NCBI GenBank assembly: GCA_947846985.1
Contig: CANTUZ010000001.1
Span: 111,927,757-111,991,756, forward strand
Source of the DNA: Fratercula arctica
Lineage: Eukaryota > Chordata > Aves > Charadriiformes > Alcidae
Length of the DNA stretch: 64,000 bases
Reading direction: 5' to 3'
In this document: piece after piece, positions 1-13,374 of the stretch
Position numbering within the stretch: position 1 is the stretch's first letter
Layout: each line of letters begins with the position of its first letter
Notes under the pieces: generated by a model
Seen by the model: only the letters and a program-made list of their open reading frames with translations
The model's database searches: none
What the model was told of the DNA's origin: nothing
Program-made: the position numbers and the translations under genes

Positions 1-397
1 AGGAAAGGCTGAGGGATTTGGGTCTCTTCAGTCTGGAAAAAAGACGGCTGAGGGGGGACCTTATCAACACTTATAAATACTTAAAGGGTGGGTGTCAGGA
101 GGATGGGGCCAGGCTCTTTTCAGCAGTGCCCAGTGACAGGACAAGAGGTAATGGGCACAAACTTGAAGATAGGAAGTTCCACCCAAACATGTGGAGGAAC
201 TTCTTTCCTTTGAGGGTGGCAGAGCACTGGAAGAGGCTGCCCAGAGAGGTGGTGGAGTCTCTGTCTCTGGAGACATTCCAAACCCGCCTGGACGCGTTCC
301 TGTGCAACCTGCTCTAAGGTGACCCTGCTGTGGCAGGGGGGTTGGACTAGATGATCTCCAGAGGTCCCTTCCAACCCTATGGTTCTATGATTCTATG
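1..397 (+). mobile_element. CR1 LINE copy, 3' part (cut by window start)
   Basis: This is the 3' end of a CR1 non-LTR retrotransposon. One frame is open from position 3 to a TAA at 315-317 and gives the C-terminal tail of the CR1 ORF2 protein, downstream of the reverse transcriptase palm: ERLRDLG, then [11 protein letters not shown], then a TRGNG block, and [14 protein letters not shown] near the end, all usual in CR1. The 3' UTR follows at 318-397 with the GTTGGACTAGATGATCTC block and ends in repeats of TTCTATGA, the CR1 3' terminus that ORF2 recognises for priming. The 5' limit is not visible because the window begins inside the element. About 100 codons without a stop or frameshift suggest a fairly young copy, but it cannot move without ORF1 and the rest of ORF2. 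Confidence 0.95.
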
Positions 398-3267
398 CCA
401 GATGCTAACAGTGAACAACAGTTTCCCCTGACATAAAAATCTTAGTTATCTGACAGACACTAGGGCTTGCGACACAAACCACTGCAGATAGTACCTTTAG
501 CAGGCTGCAGCCTCAAGACAGTACATTGTTGTTTCTAAAGGAAAAACAAATGGCTGGATTAGGCTGGGTGACACTAACCAGCATCCATAAAAAATTGCAT
601 TCTACATTAATGTTAATCTGAGTTTAATTGATTCTGTTTCTCCAGCATTTCCCTGTATTCAAATCTAAATCCTCATCCCACTGTACAGTCAAATGCTATA
701 ACTAGACACCTCTACTTCATAGAAGCTAGTGGTTTTTAGACTGTAGCTTTATGACAAATCACATGAAACTAACTCACTAATAACATTTATTTTGATTCTA
801 GGTATCTCATGTCATAGGGGCTGGCAGGATACATAGCAGTTTATCTTGTTATGTCACTGTTTAGCCCAGGAAGGAGAGAATAATTTCATCTTGAACTCTT
901 GCATTAAAGTGTTTTTGTAATTTTTTTCCTAATTATTAAACTCTGCAGTGAACCTGAAAAAATATAATTCATTTTACACAGTCTCTTTAAATGATTGTAT
1001 TTAAACCAGTTTCTCCTCGTGTTGAGACTAAACAAGGAGTGTCAGTGTAGCTCATCTTCCCTGTAGATGGATAACTTTCATCAGAGTATATGCTTGTCCT
1101 ATCTAGCAGAATTTTTTCTCCCTGACTGCACTTGAATAGATTGAAGTAGGTTAAGTTCAATACTATTCTCTTCAAGTTCAAAAAAAACCCCCACAAAAAC
1201 CCCAGAATAGAAAACCCACACACAGCAACAACATTTCCAAACTATGTTTTATATCTCTGTTGTGAAATATATATTGCAAGACTAAATACTCTTACAGCAT
1301 CCCATTTGGGATCTGTGTCTGACCCTGGACTTCCATTTTTGGTGAAAATACGTGATCTCCGATAACCCATAGCACTTTACAATTTTCAACGAAAACTATG
1401 GAGTACCAGTCACGATCTCACTGTGCTCCTCTTGTTGTTAACCACTATACCCCCATGTTATTTTTCTAATGGGTTGCTGCTGTGACGGATATGCTAGAGC
1501 GTTGGTTACTTTCCTCATAGGAAATCCCTAGGGCAATGTCACATTACACTACCATTAACCTGATACCAGATTATCAGCATCAAACCTCTTCCAATTCCTT
1601 GCTCTTAGCCTATCAGTTTCTTTCCTTTTCATACCATGTAGCACAAAGAACTTCTCTGCTTTTTGGGAAAGGTGCTGCTTGTGAAGCTGGCAGGCCAAAA
1701 AGAATGGAGCAAAGGTTGATTCCAAACACTGCCCACACCTTCACCTCTCTCTGAACAAAAAGGTCTGAGTATTACAGTAAATATACTAGCTCTTGGAATA
1801 GAGATATTCAAATACTTGTTTTACAGTTCTATTCTCATTTGGTTTTAATTTCAATCTAGAAATCATATACTCATTTGACTAAAATTTAAAGCAGATGAGA
1901 ATACTTCAGCTATGTTAGTAATTTTATCCCAGATTAGAGAAATCCTTTAACTACTCTATTGCCTAGATAGATGAAACAGTAACCACCAACACTGTTGAGC
2001 AGCATAAGCACAATGATGTTTCCTACAGTTCCTCTGCTTTACCAAAGCATTTAATATGAAACTCTTTACGGTGACAGACTTTTTTTAATTAACACAAAAG
2101 TATAAATAAGTGGAATTAAACTTTGCTGATAAGGAAAGAATATTAAGTGTACAGTTTAACATAGAGCTGAAGTTAGAAATTAAAAACTTGTGCACCTTAC
2201 AGCTACTTCAAGTGATCAAATACTTAGAGAGGCTGCGAGAATTACACCTCTAACAGATGCGTAAAGGACTCAGACATAACTCTCCTAAGTCCTTACAGTG
2301 CTGCATCGCTCTGCCTTCCTCAGTACATTCACCAAAGGTCAGTTTCCTCAACTCGGATCCTCAGTTGACCTCAACAGGTCTTAAGTGTCAGAAAATTAGG
2401 AAACATTGTCCTTATTTTCATCTCCACACTTTCACCTTTTCTCTCCCACTTCCCCTTTAAAACAACCGTTTAGTCCCTGTTCTCCTATGGGAAAAAAATG
2501 CTGTAACAGATTTAGCTATTTTAAGAGATCTCTCACAGTTGTAAGAGTTGCCACCTTTTCATTTCCTCCTGGATACGACCATAGCATTTCCCATTCCATA
2601 CACCGATTTTATGAGCTTCCTCTCCGACAAAAATTGGTGACTAGTGAATGAGGTGCTCCTGGAAAATAGATCCAGTACCTGAAAGTTTTTTCAATTCATG
2701 AATAAACAAAGAGCTTCACCAGTTGAACAGTTGTTTCTATGAAACATTTTTGTTTTCCTGTAATTCCGTATTCAAAAATAAAAGTTCAGGCAACTAGGTA
2801 TGTTCTTTGTTTCATTTGCACACTGTTTAAAACCATTGTTTTCATTTAGAGTGAGCAACTTTCATGCTAGTTTGGTAATAAATCCACCTGATCAAGAATT
2901 TGAGGTGCTGTCTCACCTAATGGCAACTTCACTATCAGTACAATGATCTTGCATACATTACATACTATATGCTGGAGACCAAATAATTTTGGTAGTATAT
3001 CCACTAAAATGAGGTACTTCAGAACTTTCTGCAAACTAATACTACTTCTGATTTTGCAGATAAACTGCTGCACAGACAGCGAGACCAGAGTCCCAAGCTG
3101 CAGAAACATCATATTGAAACAAAAAAGCATATTCTGAGCTCACAACATGGAAAGGTACATGCAAAGATTTCCATGTACCCCAGTGCTTACTGAATGGGAA
3201 AGGACAAAAATCAATAGCAAGAGAAATTGCATTTGCAGGTTTCAAAGTGCTGCAAGTAATGCAGAAG
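398..3267. other. Unique AT-rich sequence, no gene seen
   Basis: I see no gene, recognisable repeat family or RNA gene here. ORFs of 60-87 codons occur on both strands but have skewed composition and no recognisable domain. Short A- and C-rich patches, for example near 1,179-1,205, are ordinary low-complexity DNA. Confidence 0.5.
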
Positions 3268-3281
3268 AAAAAAAAAAAAAA
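3268..3281. repeat. Poly-A run (14 A)
   Basis: Homopolymer run of about 14 A. No element body or target-site duplication was seen around it, so slippage is the simplest origin. Confidence 0.85.
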
Positions 3282-4012
3282 CTATTGAAAGTAAAGGAAC
3301 CATCAGTGTACTTCCCACACAGAAATTTTGTTTAGCATTTGCATTGGTGATTTATATTGATATGGCTATGGCTCGGAGAAATGGACTAATCTTGAATACT
3401 GATGAAAACTACCATCTAATAACAAGAGCTAGATGTATTATCATAATTTCCCTGTCTGCAAGAAACCTAATAGATAATTATGAATATTTGAGTGGGATAA
3501 GTATTTTAACAAGTAGTAACGACCTCATAATTCAGTGCTGGAGAAAAGCCACCGATTCTTTTAATTGGCGTTTTTCCTCACAACCTGTTCCTATTAGATT
3601 CAAGGAACAATGGGGAAACTGTTATGAAGTTACTAACATCTAAGTTCTGACATACTGCAGTTGCAACCATAACTTTGTCACTTGTAATGAATGGAAACAT
3701 TATTGACACCTTATATTATATTTCAGATTTCTGTTTTCTCGTCCAGGTTGTTCAGTACTTTTACTGGCAGTATCACATGAAAAGTTAAAACTTTTTGATG
3801 AAAGACTATTTAGAAAGTATTTAATAGAAGTATTTAAATACCATCCAGAAATTTCACAAAGAAATGAAGCAATTCATCACCTTAAGACAGATGTACCTTT
3901 CATTTAATGTGGACCTAGAAGATGTGCTTTGTTTTTACTACCAGCTTATTTGATTTTCCATTAGCTTTATATGCTGTAACATGTACATCTCAAAAAAAGC
4001 AAGCAGTAAAGC

Positions 4013-4031
4013 TTTTTTTTTTTTTTTTTTT
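4013..4031. repeat. Poly-T run (19 T)
   Basis: Homopolymer of 19 T directly after AAAGC. No retrocopy is seen on the minus strand upstream of it, so it is not evidence for a processed pseudogene. Confidence 0.9.
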
Positions 4032-6761
4032 GCTAGTATAATGCTGTAAAAACTAGTGAGTGTTGGTGGAAAACTGTTAGTGTATTCCAGGGCAAACATT
4101 CTTTGATTTTATCCCTCACAATACTGGCCTTCAACATGTTCCTTTTTTATTCATTTGTCAGTTAAGTGTGAGGCACAGTTGAGGAAGGGAGTAGATAGTT
4201 TTTGGCTCTGTCTGGAGGACAGTTAAGCAACCACGAGCTTCCTGTGCCTCCCCCATCCCTCCATGTTTGATGGAAAGATTTCTTTCACAAACCTTGTTTT
4301 CTGTTCTGGCATTAATGCTTGCATTCTAAGTGTAAAATGAGTAAAACTTGTGGCTAAGCTACAGATCAACTTCAGGCAATAAATACCCCACTCTGTTCTA
4401 ATTTATATAAAAAAGAAAACAAGTTTTGAGGATCAATTCCTATTTCTTATAATATGCATCTATGACCTAATGGCATCTTCCCACTGTACCAATGTTTCTC
4501 ACATTGGTATAACCCCTCTGGCCCCAAACACACCCTCAAGCATGTTATCTGTCTTTCCCATATATTCATTGCTCTTTTGATCCTCTGAATATGAAGAAAA
4601 ATCAAACAGTTCTTGAAAGGATGGGGAACATATTCCTACAATATTACTGAAAAATCAGCATCAACAGTCCTTGATTAAAAATCATATGCCATCTTTGGAT
4701 TCTGTGGAGCCCTTGCTCAGACAAAGCTCCTTTTGACTAAAGGAACAATTATGGACCTCAGCACTGACTCCCCACAGCTCTCATTCCACCACTGATGGAA
4801 TAACCAAGGCTCAGTTTTCTTCTTATATTCCCCTTAGCTGTGAATTCCAAAAGCTGTAAGCCCCAAGCTGCAAGGAGTGTGGAATGCCAAAAGCAGATAA
4901 GTGCTCCTACGCAGCATGTGTTCACAGAAAGGTACTCTGTTATACAAACACACTATTTTTAGCTAGGAGTTTGTTTCCCCAGGATAGCACAAGTAAATTG
5001 GGAATACATTTAAAGTGATCAAAATAAGGCTGTCCCTACTTTACTGATTTATGTTTTGGAAAAGAATATTTGTATTTAAAACCAGAAATAGCGAGACTAA
5101 TGAGATCCCTGTGTGGCTATACTGGCAGTTCTATTGACATACACACAGTTGTATAGGAATGGGAAAAATTTATGTCATTCTTAGGGAGCAAGGTAGCAAT
5201 GTAACAGCACATTCTAAGGGAAATAACGAAAGCCAGTGTGTTTCTTTAACTGTACCAGTAGAATTACTGTGAGTGTAGTTCAGGATCAAATGAATTAAGA
5301 TACGGCAAGTAAATGAAAGTAGCCCTTGGCTAAATATGAGGTTTGAAGATTTGTTGATAGCTAAGAGAAAAGTTTCTGTCTGTAGAACTACAGTTTTGTC
5401 TTCTTTACAATTTTAGCCCAACCAAGCAGATCACACTCTCTGTAAGAGAGTAATAGGAACAAGCCTAAAGGAAAGATTGCCTTTTGAAGAGGCTTACAGT
5501 GCTTCAGTTGACAGCTAGTTCTTTTGTCTTAATAAGAATTTACCTAAAACAGTATAGAAATGGTTACATATGCTTTAGGTGGAAGGATGTGTTACTGGTA
5601 AAATGATGGTCTTCTAATAATACAAAGTAACTGAGATTATCACCATGAAGTTGATCAGATACTTCAATAACTGACCACCTTCGTTAACAAGCTGAAGAAA
5701 TTAAACATCAGAATGAGATTCACTGGGAGAGGAATATTTACCAAACATGCAGAGAAACTGCTTAAGCAGTCTTGCGACCTTTTCCTTATAGAAATGTTAC
5801 TACGATGCAGCACTTGCAAGCTGATTTTTTTTCATTTAAACCAATATGTATATATGCCCAGGTTGTTCTTTTACATGTGGAAGATGGTTTAGGCCAGTAA
5901 GACAACATACACCTAAAACCATATGGTAAACAATGTCCTAGGATGGATGTGTAAGTAACTGCAGTAGAACAAGAGCATTCATGCTTAATGTAGTGCCATT
6001 GTCATAACACCACTAAAGCACATTATATAATAATATCATGTATTCAAGTTATGTTAAATAGAAAATGCTATAGGATAGCAACCCTTCAGATTCATTCCCA
6101 AAAAAATTCATCACATAAAAAAAATGCATTCAAAACCAAATTCAAGTTAAACAGAAGACACCAAAGAGCTTTGTATAGAGGGTGAGAGGATTTAAAAAAA
6201 TAAACAAACAGAACAAGACCAACAATGTCTCTATTTCTGTTAGAGCCTCAAACTTTACAAAGCAGCCAAATCATGTGTGATATAATCAGAGCAGTCCTTG
6301 CTGCTTTGAGAGTTAATGTTGGCTCTACTATAAACTTTCTATTCTACAAGTATTTGTATAGTACAGATACTGTTAATATTACTTCTCCCAGTCAGATTTT
6401 TCAGGTCAGTGAGTAATAGGAGTAATCTTCTGGGAGCTTTATTCCACTGGCTGCAAAATACAGATTTTTATTTTTTTTCCCCCCAGTGTTTCAATTCAGA
6501 GTGAGAAAGCTCAATCCTACGTTTTCCTCAGTAGCTTTGTGAGCATACTTCTGCAAGCTGTGGAGGAAAGTGTCTCAGACCTTTCTTCTTTCAATCATAC
6601 TTACATATTATATGAAATTAGCCTAGTACAGTATACAAATAAAATATGTAGGAAGTCCTTCATTCACTCTCTGTGGGGAATTTCAAATATGCCTTCTTGC
6701 TTTTGTGATTTACAAATAAAATACAACCAAGAAGTCCCTAGTGGTGGATATTGTCACTCAC

Positions 6762-6812
6762 AGTGACAAATAGGTTTGGGCTGTCATCACCCAGTATAGT
6801 GACAAATAGGTT
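6762..6812 (+). repeat. 15-bp direct repeat, period 36 bp
   Basis: AGTGACAAATAGGTT occurs exactly at 6762-6776 and again at 6798-6812. The 21 bases between the copies are unrelated to the repeat. A small local duplication is the likely origin. Confidence 0.85.
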
Positions 6813-9800
6813 CCTGAAAATCTTTGAGACAACTGAAGTGCCAGAGAGCAATGCTGAAATTTTTGCAGCCAACAAAAATCCATTTGCTTGTCCCTGTTAA
6901 AGGTAGCTCATATTTGCAATTTAAAAAAAAGTAGTCTATAGTTGGGTCCTTCCCTCAGAAGTACAATTTGACAATTTTAAGATACTCCTATCTTTGCCTC
7001 TACTTTGTTTTCCCAGAACAGGCTTTTGATGTTTTGTTGCAAACAGATACATCAAATACATCCATCCATCTTCAAAACTTTTTAGGGCAGCTCCCTCCCT
7101 TTGGGATACATTACAGAATGAAAGCTTTCAGAATAGAAACAAAAGCAAATTGAAATTTCAGTTAGAACTGAATGGCTACAGAGCATCACAATGCTACTTG
7201 TAAGGAAAAGAATTTCCACAAAAATGGAGGTGTGAATCTTCTTGGGAAAAGGAAAAAAAGATTAATGTATACACCCTAGTCAGAAAAAAATATTTCTTCA
7301 ATATCAATATCAGCAGCAGCTCCCCAGAAAAGTTTCACAACTATCACTACTGCAGGAAAAATTGTTCTTTCAGAGACAAGATGATTTAGTTATTTCTACT
7401 TCAAAGACAAACTAAGCTTTTTTTGCTTCCTGAAAAAAAAATTCAATTTCAAGAAATGCTATTAGATTCTAACTACTTCATATCGAACTGTAATGCAATA
7501 TTAAATTTCCTGTAAATATCTTTATTCTGTCAATAAACAGTTGAAGACACTCACTTATCTGATACTTTCCAGTGTGAATTCCTAACAGATGAGAAGTATT
7601 CAGTTATTGAAAAATATAAGACTGCTTAGTTATTCGTGAATTGATTGGATAATTGCTTTACTTTGAGGGGGAAAGTTGCAGAATTGTGTGTTTTGCTTTG
7701 AACAACCTCCACAGATCACTCCCCAGGTATAGCCAAAGAATACAGAAAGAAAGTTGAACATACATGCAAGCTTGCCTACACCTAGAAGTTGCACCAGCTG
7801 ATCTACCTTTACTTGTATTTGCAATTTTAAATTTTTATATTTTGTACTACTTTTATTCCAAATTACAACGCTTTATCTCAGCACTTCGGTTTTAGCCAGG
7901 AGAGTTTTTCTGGATGTTGTTTAAAAGTCTGCTACAGCACAGTGAAATGGATGGGTTCAACAAGAGGAGAATAACTCAAACAAGACTATCCTGGAGATAC
8001 TAAAAGGGAAGTCTGATAGAATTCTCAAATCTAAAAAAAAGTTCTGTTGGCATTGGGTTTTTTGTTTAATTGTTAATTTACATTAGATTTGCTGGCTTTT
8101 CACCCCAATTTAGAACCTCATTATCTCTAGGACACCATTTTGCTTCTGCCTGAAGAACTGAAGCATGCCCATGCCAGGCAGGGCACGGCATTGAAAATAA
8201 ACTCTACCACAGAGGCACCCTGAAGTCAGAGGAAACGTCTCCATCACCCCCCCCATACCAAGGGCAGTATCTCAATTCCCTGCTTTGCCAGCACAGCAGA
8301 CTCCATAAAAGAAAAAGCTAGCAGTGTCACAAGCAGGTAACACTGAAACAAGAGAAGCTGGCTTACTTTCCAGCCTCCCCACATGTAACAGTAAGTAGCG
8401 GAGGCTGCTAAATAGGAGAAGCAATACTGAGACAAGAGTCCCCATCAGTTATGAGCAAACCATTCTAATCTAGTATCACTAGGCTCAAAATACAAGAATA
8501 AAAGATTATTTGCCTCATCTTAGCCCCATTTTTAATTACTTCACTTTCATTAGGTATTAAACTTTCATTATACATCAAACTTGCCACAAAAAGGTAAGAG
8601 CAAACTGAAGTGGACAAGGATTTCGCTAGCACAATACAGTGTCGTCAGAACTTTTTCACGTATTTTTGTTAATCTATTCATCAGCCTTCATCAATCCATT
8701 TATCTTTTCTGTTAACGCAGTGGGTTCCTCCCCTGTTTTTTACTTCTAATGTTCAATAAGCACCCTTTTTGATCAATAGCCACTCACTTTTAACATCCAG
8801 TTTTTGAGAATTAGAACAGTCACATTCAAGAGGTGGGAAATTCAATGCAGGTTTTTTTATGTGGCCGCTGCTGCAGAGGTGGTGTTACGGTACTGAATTT
8901 GTGTACGTATACAGTTATTCTTGTTAGCTGTTTGCAGTTTGTGTAGTTTAAACCTTTGGTCTTTAAAAATGTTCTCCATTACCCACATTTTATATATATT
9001 GCTTCAAAATTTATTAGTCTGCCTCACACTGATTTTATTTAAATTTTTAAAGTGAAATAGAGAGATGTTCCTATTGTGCTTTGCCTCCTTTCCCTGATTA
9101 GTCCCTAAACAAAGCATATTACAACATTGCATTTACTATTTACTGAAACATAGAACATTGACTCATTTTTAAATTAACGTAGAGAAAACATAGCAGAAAA
9201 GTTTATAACACAATGCAATTTAGAAACAGTCTATCAAGTTCTCTCCAAAAATTACAGAGTTTTTGGCACAGTACAGCATCTTAACTAAACACTAACTTAA
9301 AAAAGGCTGATTCTCATATTGGCTACCCACATCGGTTTGGTAAAATTGTTTAAGTGACATATTCAGTTCACCCACCTGGGAAAAAAAACTTTGCAATGAC
9401 CACAATGACAGAAATAGTGAATATGTGTTCAAAGACTAACTTAAAACCAAGTATCTCACAATTGTCAGTTTTATCAAGTTTTGATTTCTTCCCAGCTTTG
9501 ACTTTAAACCCCTATTTGTGTATCCTGTTATTTTGACCTGACTGTGATGGTCCCACTCCCCCATAGATACCTTTTTCTCCCTTGCATTGCTGATGACAAC
9601 AAGCACCTTTTTGTGTATTATTTTTATTTATGGTTATTAAGGAAGCAAATATAAATAAGGTCAAGGATCTATTTACATTTCTGACATCATCCCAGACATG
9701 CTTCTGCTGGATTTATAGTTAACTTTATTTTTCAAAACCTCCATGGGGTGACGGCACCAGGTTATTTTTTTCCAGGAATACTGTAAAAAGCACTAATGAA

Positions 9801-10942
9801 AAACACTAAACAAACTCTACTTTAATAGTGCCTCTTTTGACATTATGTTTAGTGGGGTTTGTTTGTTTAAGCCGGTTAAAGGTCCTTGAGGGATCCTTAC
9901 AGAGCTTATAAACACTGAATTAACGTTTTAATCTCCATCCTCTATGCTCAGTGTTCCAACATATTTCAGCAGTGGCAAATCCTACACAATGCATGAACAA
10001 GCATTGCAGTTTGCGTCATGATCACGTGCTAATTAGCCAGTCACAGCATGAGTCTAGATCAGTCTCCCTTCCTATGTGGGCACCTAGAATACCTATTGGA
10101 AAATAGAAGTCAGAGACTACAAGTGAGGAGACATATGGCAGAAAGGCTTAACGACGTGAAGGTTACAAACACTGGAAGCAGGGCAGAAAGGGAGCAGCAG
10201 AGTCCATATCCAAACACATACTTCTTGCACATAATTTAAAGCTACATTTTCCACCCATATCATCCCCTTACAAAACATAGTGTTAGAAAAGGCTGTGTTT
10301 TGAAACGAAGTGATACATCTATGATTTTACCTCATAACAGGTTAATACATAGAGTTAGAACTCTGGGCTAATATCCTTTACTCCTTGAATACAATAGTCT
10401 GCTTTTACAAAGAGGAAAAATGAAACCCTCCTAATTTAGAATAAGTGTGCATGGAAATAAGAAAGAGGGTTTTCTTAATGCATGATACACAAATATGGCA
10501 AAGTTACTCCTGGAAGATATGCTGCAATGAAAAAAAAGTAATAGTTAAACAGTTATATAATACTTTTATTTTTCTTAACACAAATAGACTCAGGAGGAGT
10601 CCAGACAACAAATTACCATTTTAAATTTATAAGGGAAGAGCTGTTTAAGATGCTTTTAATATATCTATGTTTTATTTATTAGAAATGGAAAATCCTTAAG
10701 ACTTCACAAATACGTAAACACTAAATAACTGTATTTGAAATAATATTCCCGGCAAGTTCCATGAAGGTTTTCTTGTTTGTTTGGGTTTTTTAAAACAAAA
10801 ACATGTGCTGTAAAATTAAAATCTTAGTATAACAACAGGCCTTCATTTTGAGTGGTTTATAACAGTATAATTTCTTAAAGAGATTACTATAGTTTTTTTA
10901 ATAACACACAAAAGTTTTAGAACAGTGATGTTTTGATGACCA

Positions 10943-11030
10943 TTTTGAGGTTTTTTGGTGGGTTTTTTTTTTTGGTGGGTTTTTTTGTTGTTGGTTTTTT
11001 GTTGTTTTTTGTTTGGTTGGTTTTTTTACT
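10943..11030. repeat. T/G-rich low-complexity tract
   Basis: About 88 bases made almost only of T and G on the plus strand, with runs of up to 12 T broken by GG, GGTGGG and GTTG. The plus-strand frame through it is a string of Phe, Trp and Val, and the minus-strand frame a string of Lys, Thr, Pro and Gln; both are artefacts of composition. The strand asymmetry is extreme. Confidence 0.85.
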
Positions 11031-12496
11031 TTCAAAAAAATGAGCTGCCCTTTCTTCCTCACCAAGAGATGAAGGATCTTCTGTGCCATCCTAACAGTAG
11101 ATCTCACCACATTTCCCTACCTTATAATCAATTATTTTAGACTAAGTTACACCTGAGCTATTTAAAGTACATTCAGTTCAATAGAAATTCTCAGTTACAC
11201 TACGTATATATTAAACCCCAAGTCTGTTAAAGAAAATTAAGCCTTCTGTTGGCCACATCAGGGCCAGAGCTGCCCTCAACATGAACAAGAAATAAGTGGT
11301 GCTATGTGGCCGTTAAAATTGACATGCACAATATTGCCAATATCTTGGGCAATATCTTTTGCCACTTGCAAAATAGTTGCAAGTGCCATCCTTTCCTTTC
11401 TCTCAAATGCCAGTAAGATACAATACTATGCAAGACACAGATAAGTTATAGAGCAATACTTGAGAGAACATTACAGAAGGAATCAGTCACCACAGTACCT
11501 TCCATGTTGCCCACCTACAAGAGCTCTCTATAATGCACTATTTCTCTTCCAACATCTAACTCGGCCTCCTAGTTTTCTTCTCCCATTGATTTTTGGGTTA
11601 GAATATGAATTTAACTACTCCAATGGGTCATTAATGATACCCACCTATTACATGAAGGATCCTCAGCTACTGGGGAGCTTGCAGCTTATTACAAAAGCAG
11701 TAACAGTCTGTGTTCATTTCTTCCTTCTAAGGGCTGGAAAAACATAGTTGTACATTTTCTTCAGACCAGACTGCATGGCATTCACTGGCTGGCACATACA
11801 AGTGCCAAACCAACTATTATTTCAGATGCACACACTTAAACTGTACCTTACAGCACTTTCAAACTCTGTATCTAATCCCTATTCAATTCCCTTTATTTTT
11901 TATATTTTCCACAGCAGATAAAAATAAAAGATGGAATTGCTGTCTGATGATGGATAGTAAAGTTAGACCAAAGACTTCTGTTGACTTGAAAAAGGGGTAA
12001 ATATTGAATCCCACATAGTCCAAGTGACATCAACTCCCATTCTCCAGCCTGGGATCATACCATCCCTACAAGAGCAGTCTTTCCCTTTTCCATATAACAA
12101 GGACCTTCACTTACTTGGGATGTTTCATTCATCTAAAAGGTATAAATGAAGAGCAAAAAGAGTAATATTTTCATAGTTCCATTCTACTCCTCTCGAGATT
12201 AAACTCAGGGTTCCCTGACACAATTCAAATTAAACAAGCTTGTTTGAGTTAGCTTTGCTTTAATTTGCCCTCATTTTTAAAACTCTTCAAGATGTCTGCA
12301 GGAGTGGTGTTACAGAAATGCTAATGACTGACTGAGAAGATGCCATGGTCTAGGACAAAGCACGCCGTCAGGCTGGAGATGTACATATACAGTTCTAATT
12401 TTATATACAGCACAGGTCCATATCTGACAGAAACCATCACGATTCTACTAATTTAAAGGGAGCCCTGAATGTTGTCACAAACTATAGACCCATTCC
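11031..12496. other. Unique sequence with small hairpins, no gene
   Basis: No gene recognised. Two close inverted repeats at 11331-11385 are listed as a separate feature. A 95-codon plus-strand frame (11460-11747) has no recognisable domain. Confidence 0.5.
11331..11385. repeat. Two adjacent inverted repeats (hairpins)
   Basis: ATATTGCC (11331-11338) pairs with GGCAATAT (11348-11355) across 9 bases. CACTTGCAA (11363-11371) pairs with TTGCAAGTG (11377-11385) across 5 bases. Both stems are perfect. Their function is unknown and they may be chance. Confidence 0.7.
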
Positions 12497-12514
12497 AAAA
12501 AAAAAAAAAAAAAA
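12497..12514. repeat. Poly-A run (18 A)
   Basis: Homopolymer of about 18 A followed by GAAAGA. No duplicated flank or retrocopy was found beside it. Confidence 0.9.
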
Positions 12515-12713
12515 GAAAGACTTTTGAGGATCAGACAAAAAGGACTAAAAATCTCTATGGCAGTAATAAGCGTAAATTAGTTACTTGTCTGCTTGATAAG
12601 AAAAGCAGGTGAACCTATATACCAGCAGGCATGTATTTAACTGGGCCTACTTTCCTCCCCAAGAATGCTCATTCAGCCAAAGAGATATCATCATTTACAT
12701 TTGAATTTTGCCT

Positions 12714-12750
12714 CTTCTGAAAGGACACTTTTGGTCCTTCTGAAAGGACA
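12714..12750 (+). repeat. 14-bp direct repeat, period 23 bp
   Basis: CTTCTGAAAGGACA is present exactly at 12714-12727 and 12737-12750. Confidence 0.85.
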
Positions 12751-13353
12751 TCCAAAATAATATAAAAGTTGAAGTGCTTAGAAACTTACAATATAAAGCT
12801 TATTCACAAACTATTAACAAAGCTCTTAATACCAGATTATTGGTATAGCATCATATGTATTACAGGAGAGACATTCTGGGTAATGGTATTGTAATGATGA
12901 AGAGCCTACAAAGACCAAGGTGGCTTTCAGACTTCATTGAACAGAAACTGAAATAACATTGGTTCCCTTAAGAGGCGTTAGAGAGACTAAGCTGAGACAG
13001 CCAAAATAAGAGGTGGGGTTATTGTGATGTTTCAGTAGTATTTAAGAGAATAATTAACAAGAAAAAACCCTCTAAAGCTTCTAAGACGACACAATTGAAC
13101 TACTGGTGAGTGAGGTACAGTTAGGTTATCTGAGTTGTCTCTAAGACTGCAGAATAACCCTCAGAGATACATCACATAAGACTCTCATGTTTATTGTCTT
13201 TGAGTTAAACATGTCAAAATTGGGAATTTTATAAAAAAAATCCTGTGGGGATGGGAGAACTAAAGATCACATATTAGGCTTTATTAGTATGTCATCTAAT
13301 ACCTCTTTTTCTATGATCTTTGGATCAGAAGACTGTTAGATCCCTAGATGCAG

Positions 13354-13374
13354 CCCCCCCCCCCCCCCCCCCCC
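13354..13374. repeat. Poly-C run (21 C)
   Basis: Uninterrupted run of 21 C, so 21 G on the minus strand. Such tracts can form a G-quadruplex (G strand) or an i-motif (C strand). The true length is uncertain because sequencing often miscounts such runs. Confidence 0.85.

Larger units (their letters stand above)
3282..10942. other. Unique AT-rich sequence, no gene seen
   Basis: About 7.6 kb of AT-rich sequence with no recognisable gene. The longest frame (3344-3643, plus, 99 codons) matches nothing I know and is rich in Ile and Asn, as expected for translated AT-rich noncoding DNA. Listed separately are a 19-T run at 4013 and a 15-bp direct repeat near 6.8 kb. Confidence 0.5.

Noticed and set aside
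10955..11140. Plus-strand frame rich in Phe, Trp and Val resembling a membrane segment
   Set aside because: The hydrophobic stretch is a by-product of the T/G-only tract.
12497..12514. Poly-A tail of a processed pseudogene
   Set aside because: No gene-like sequence precedes it and no target-site duplication flanks it. CR1, the main bird LINE, does not readily make poly-A retrocopies.
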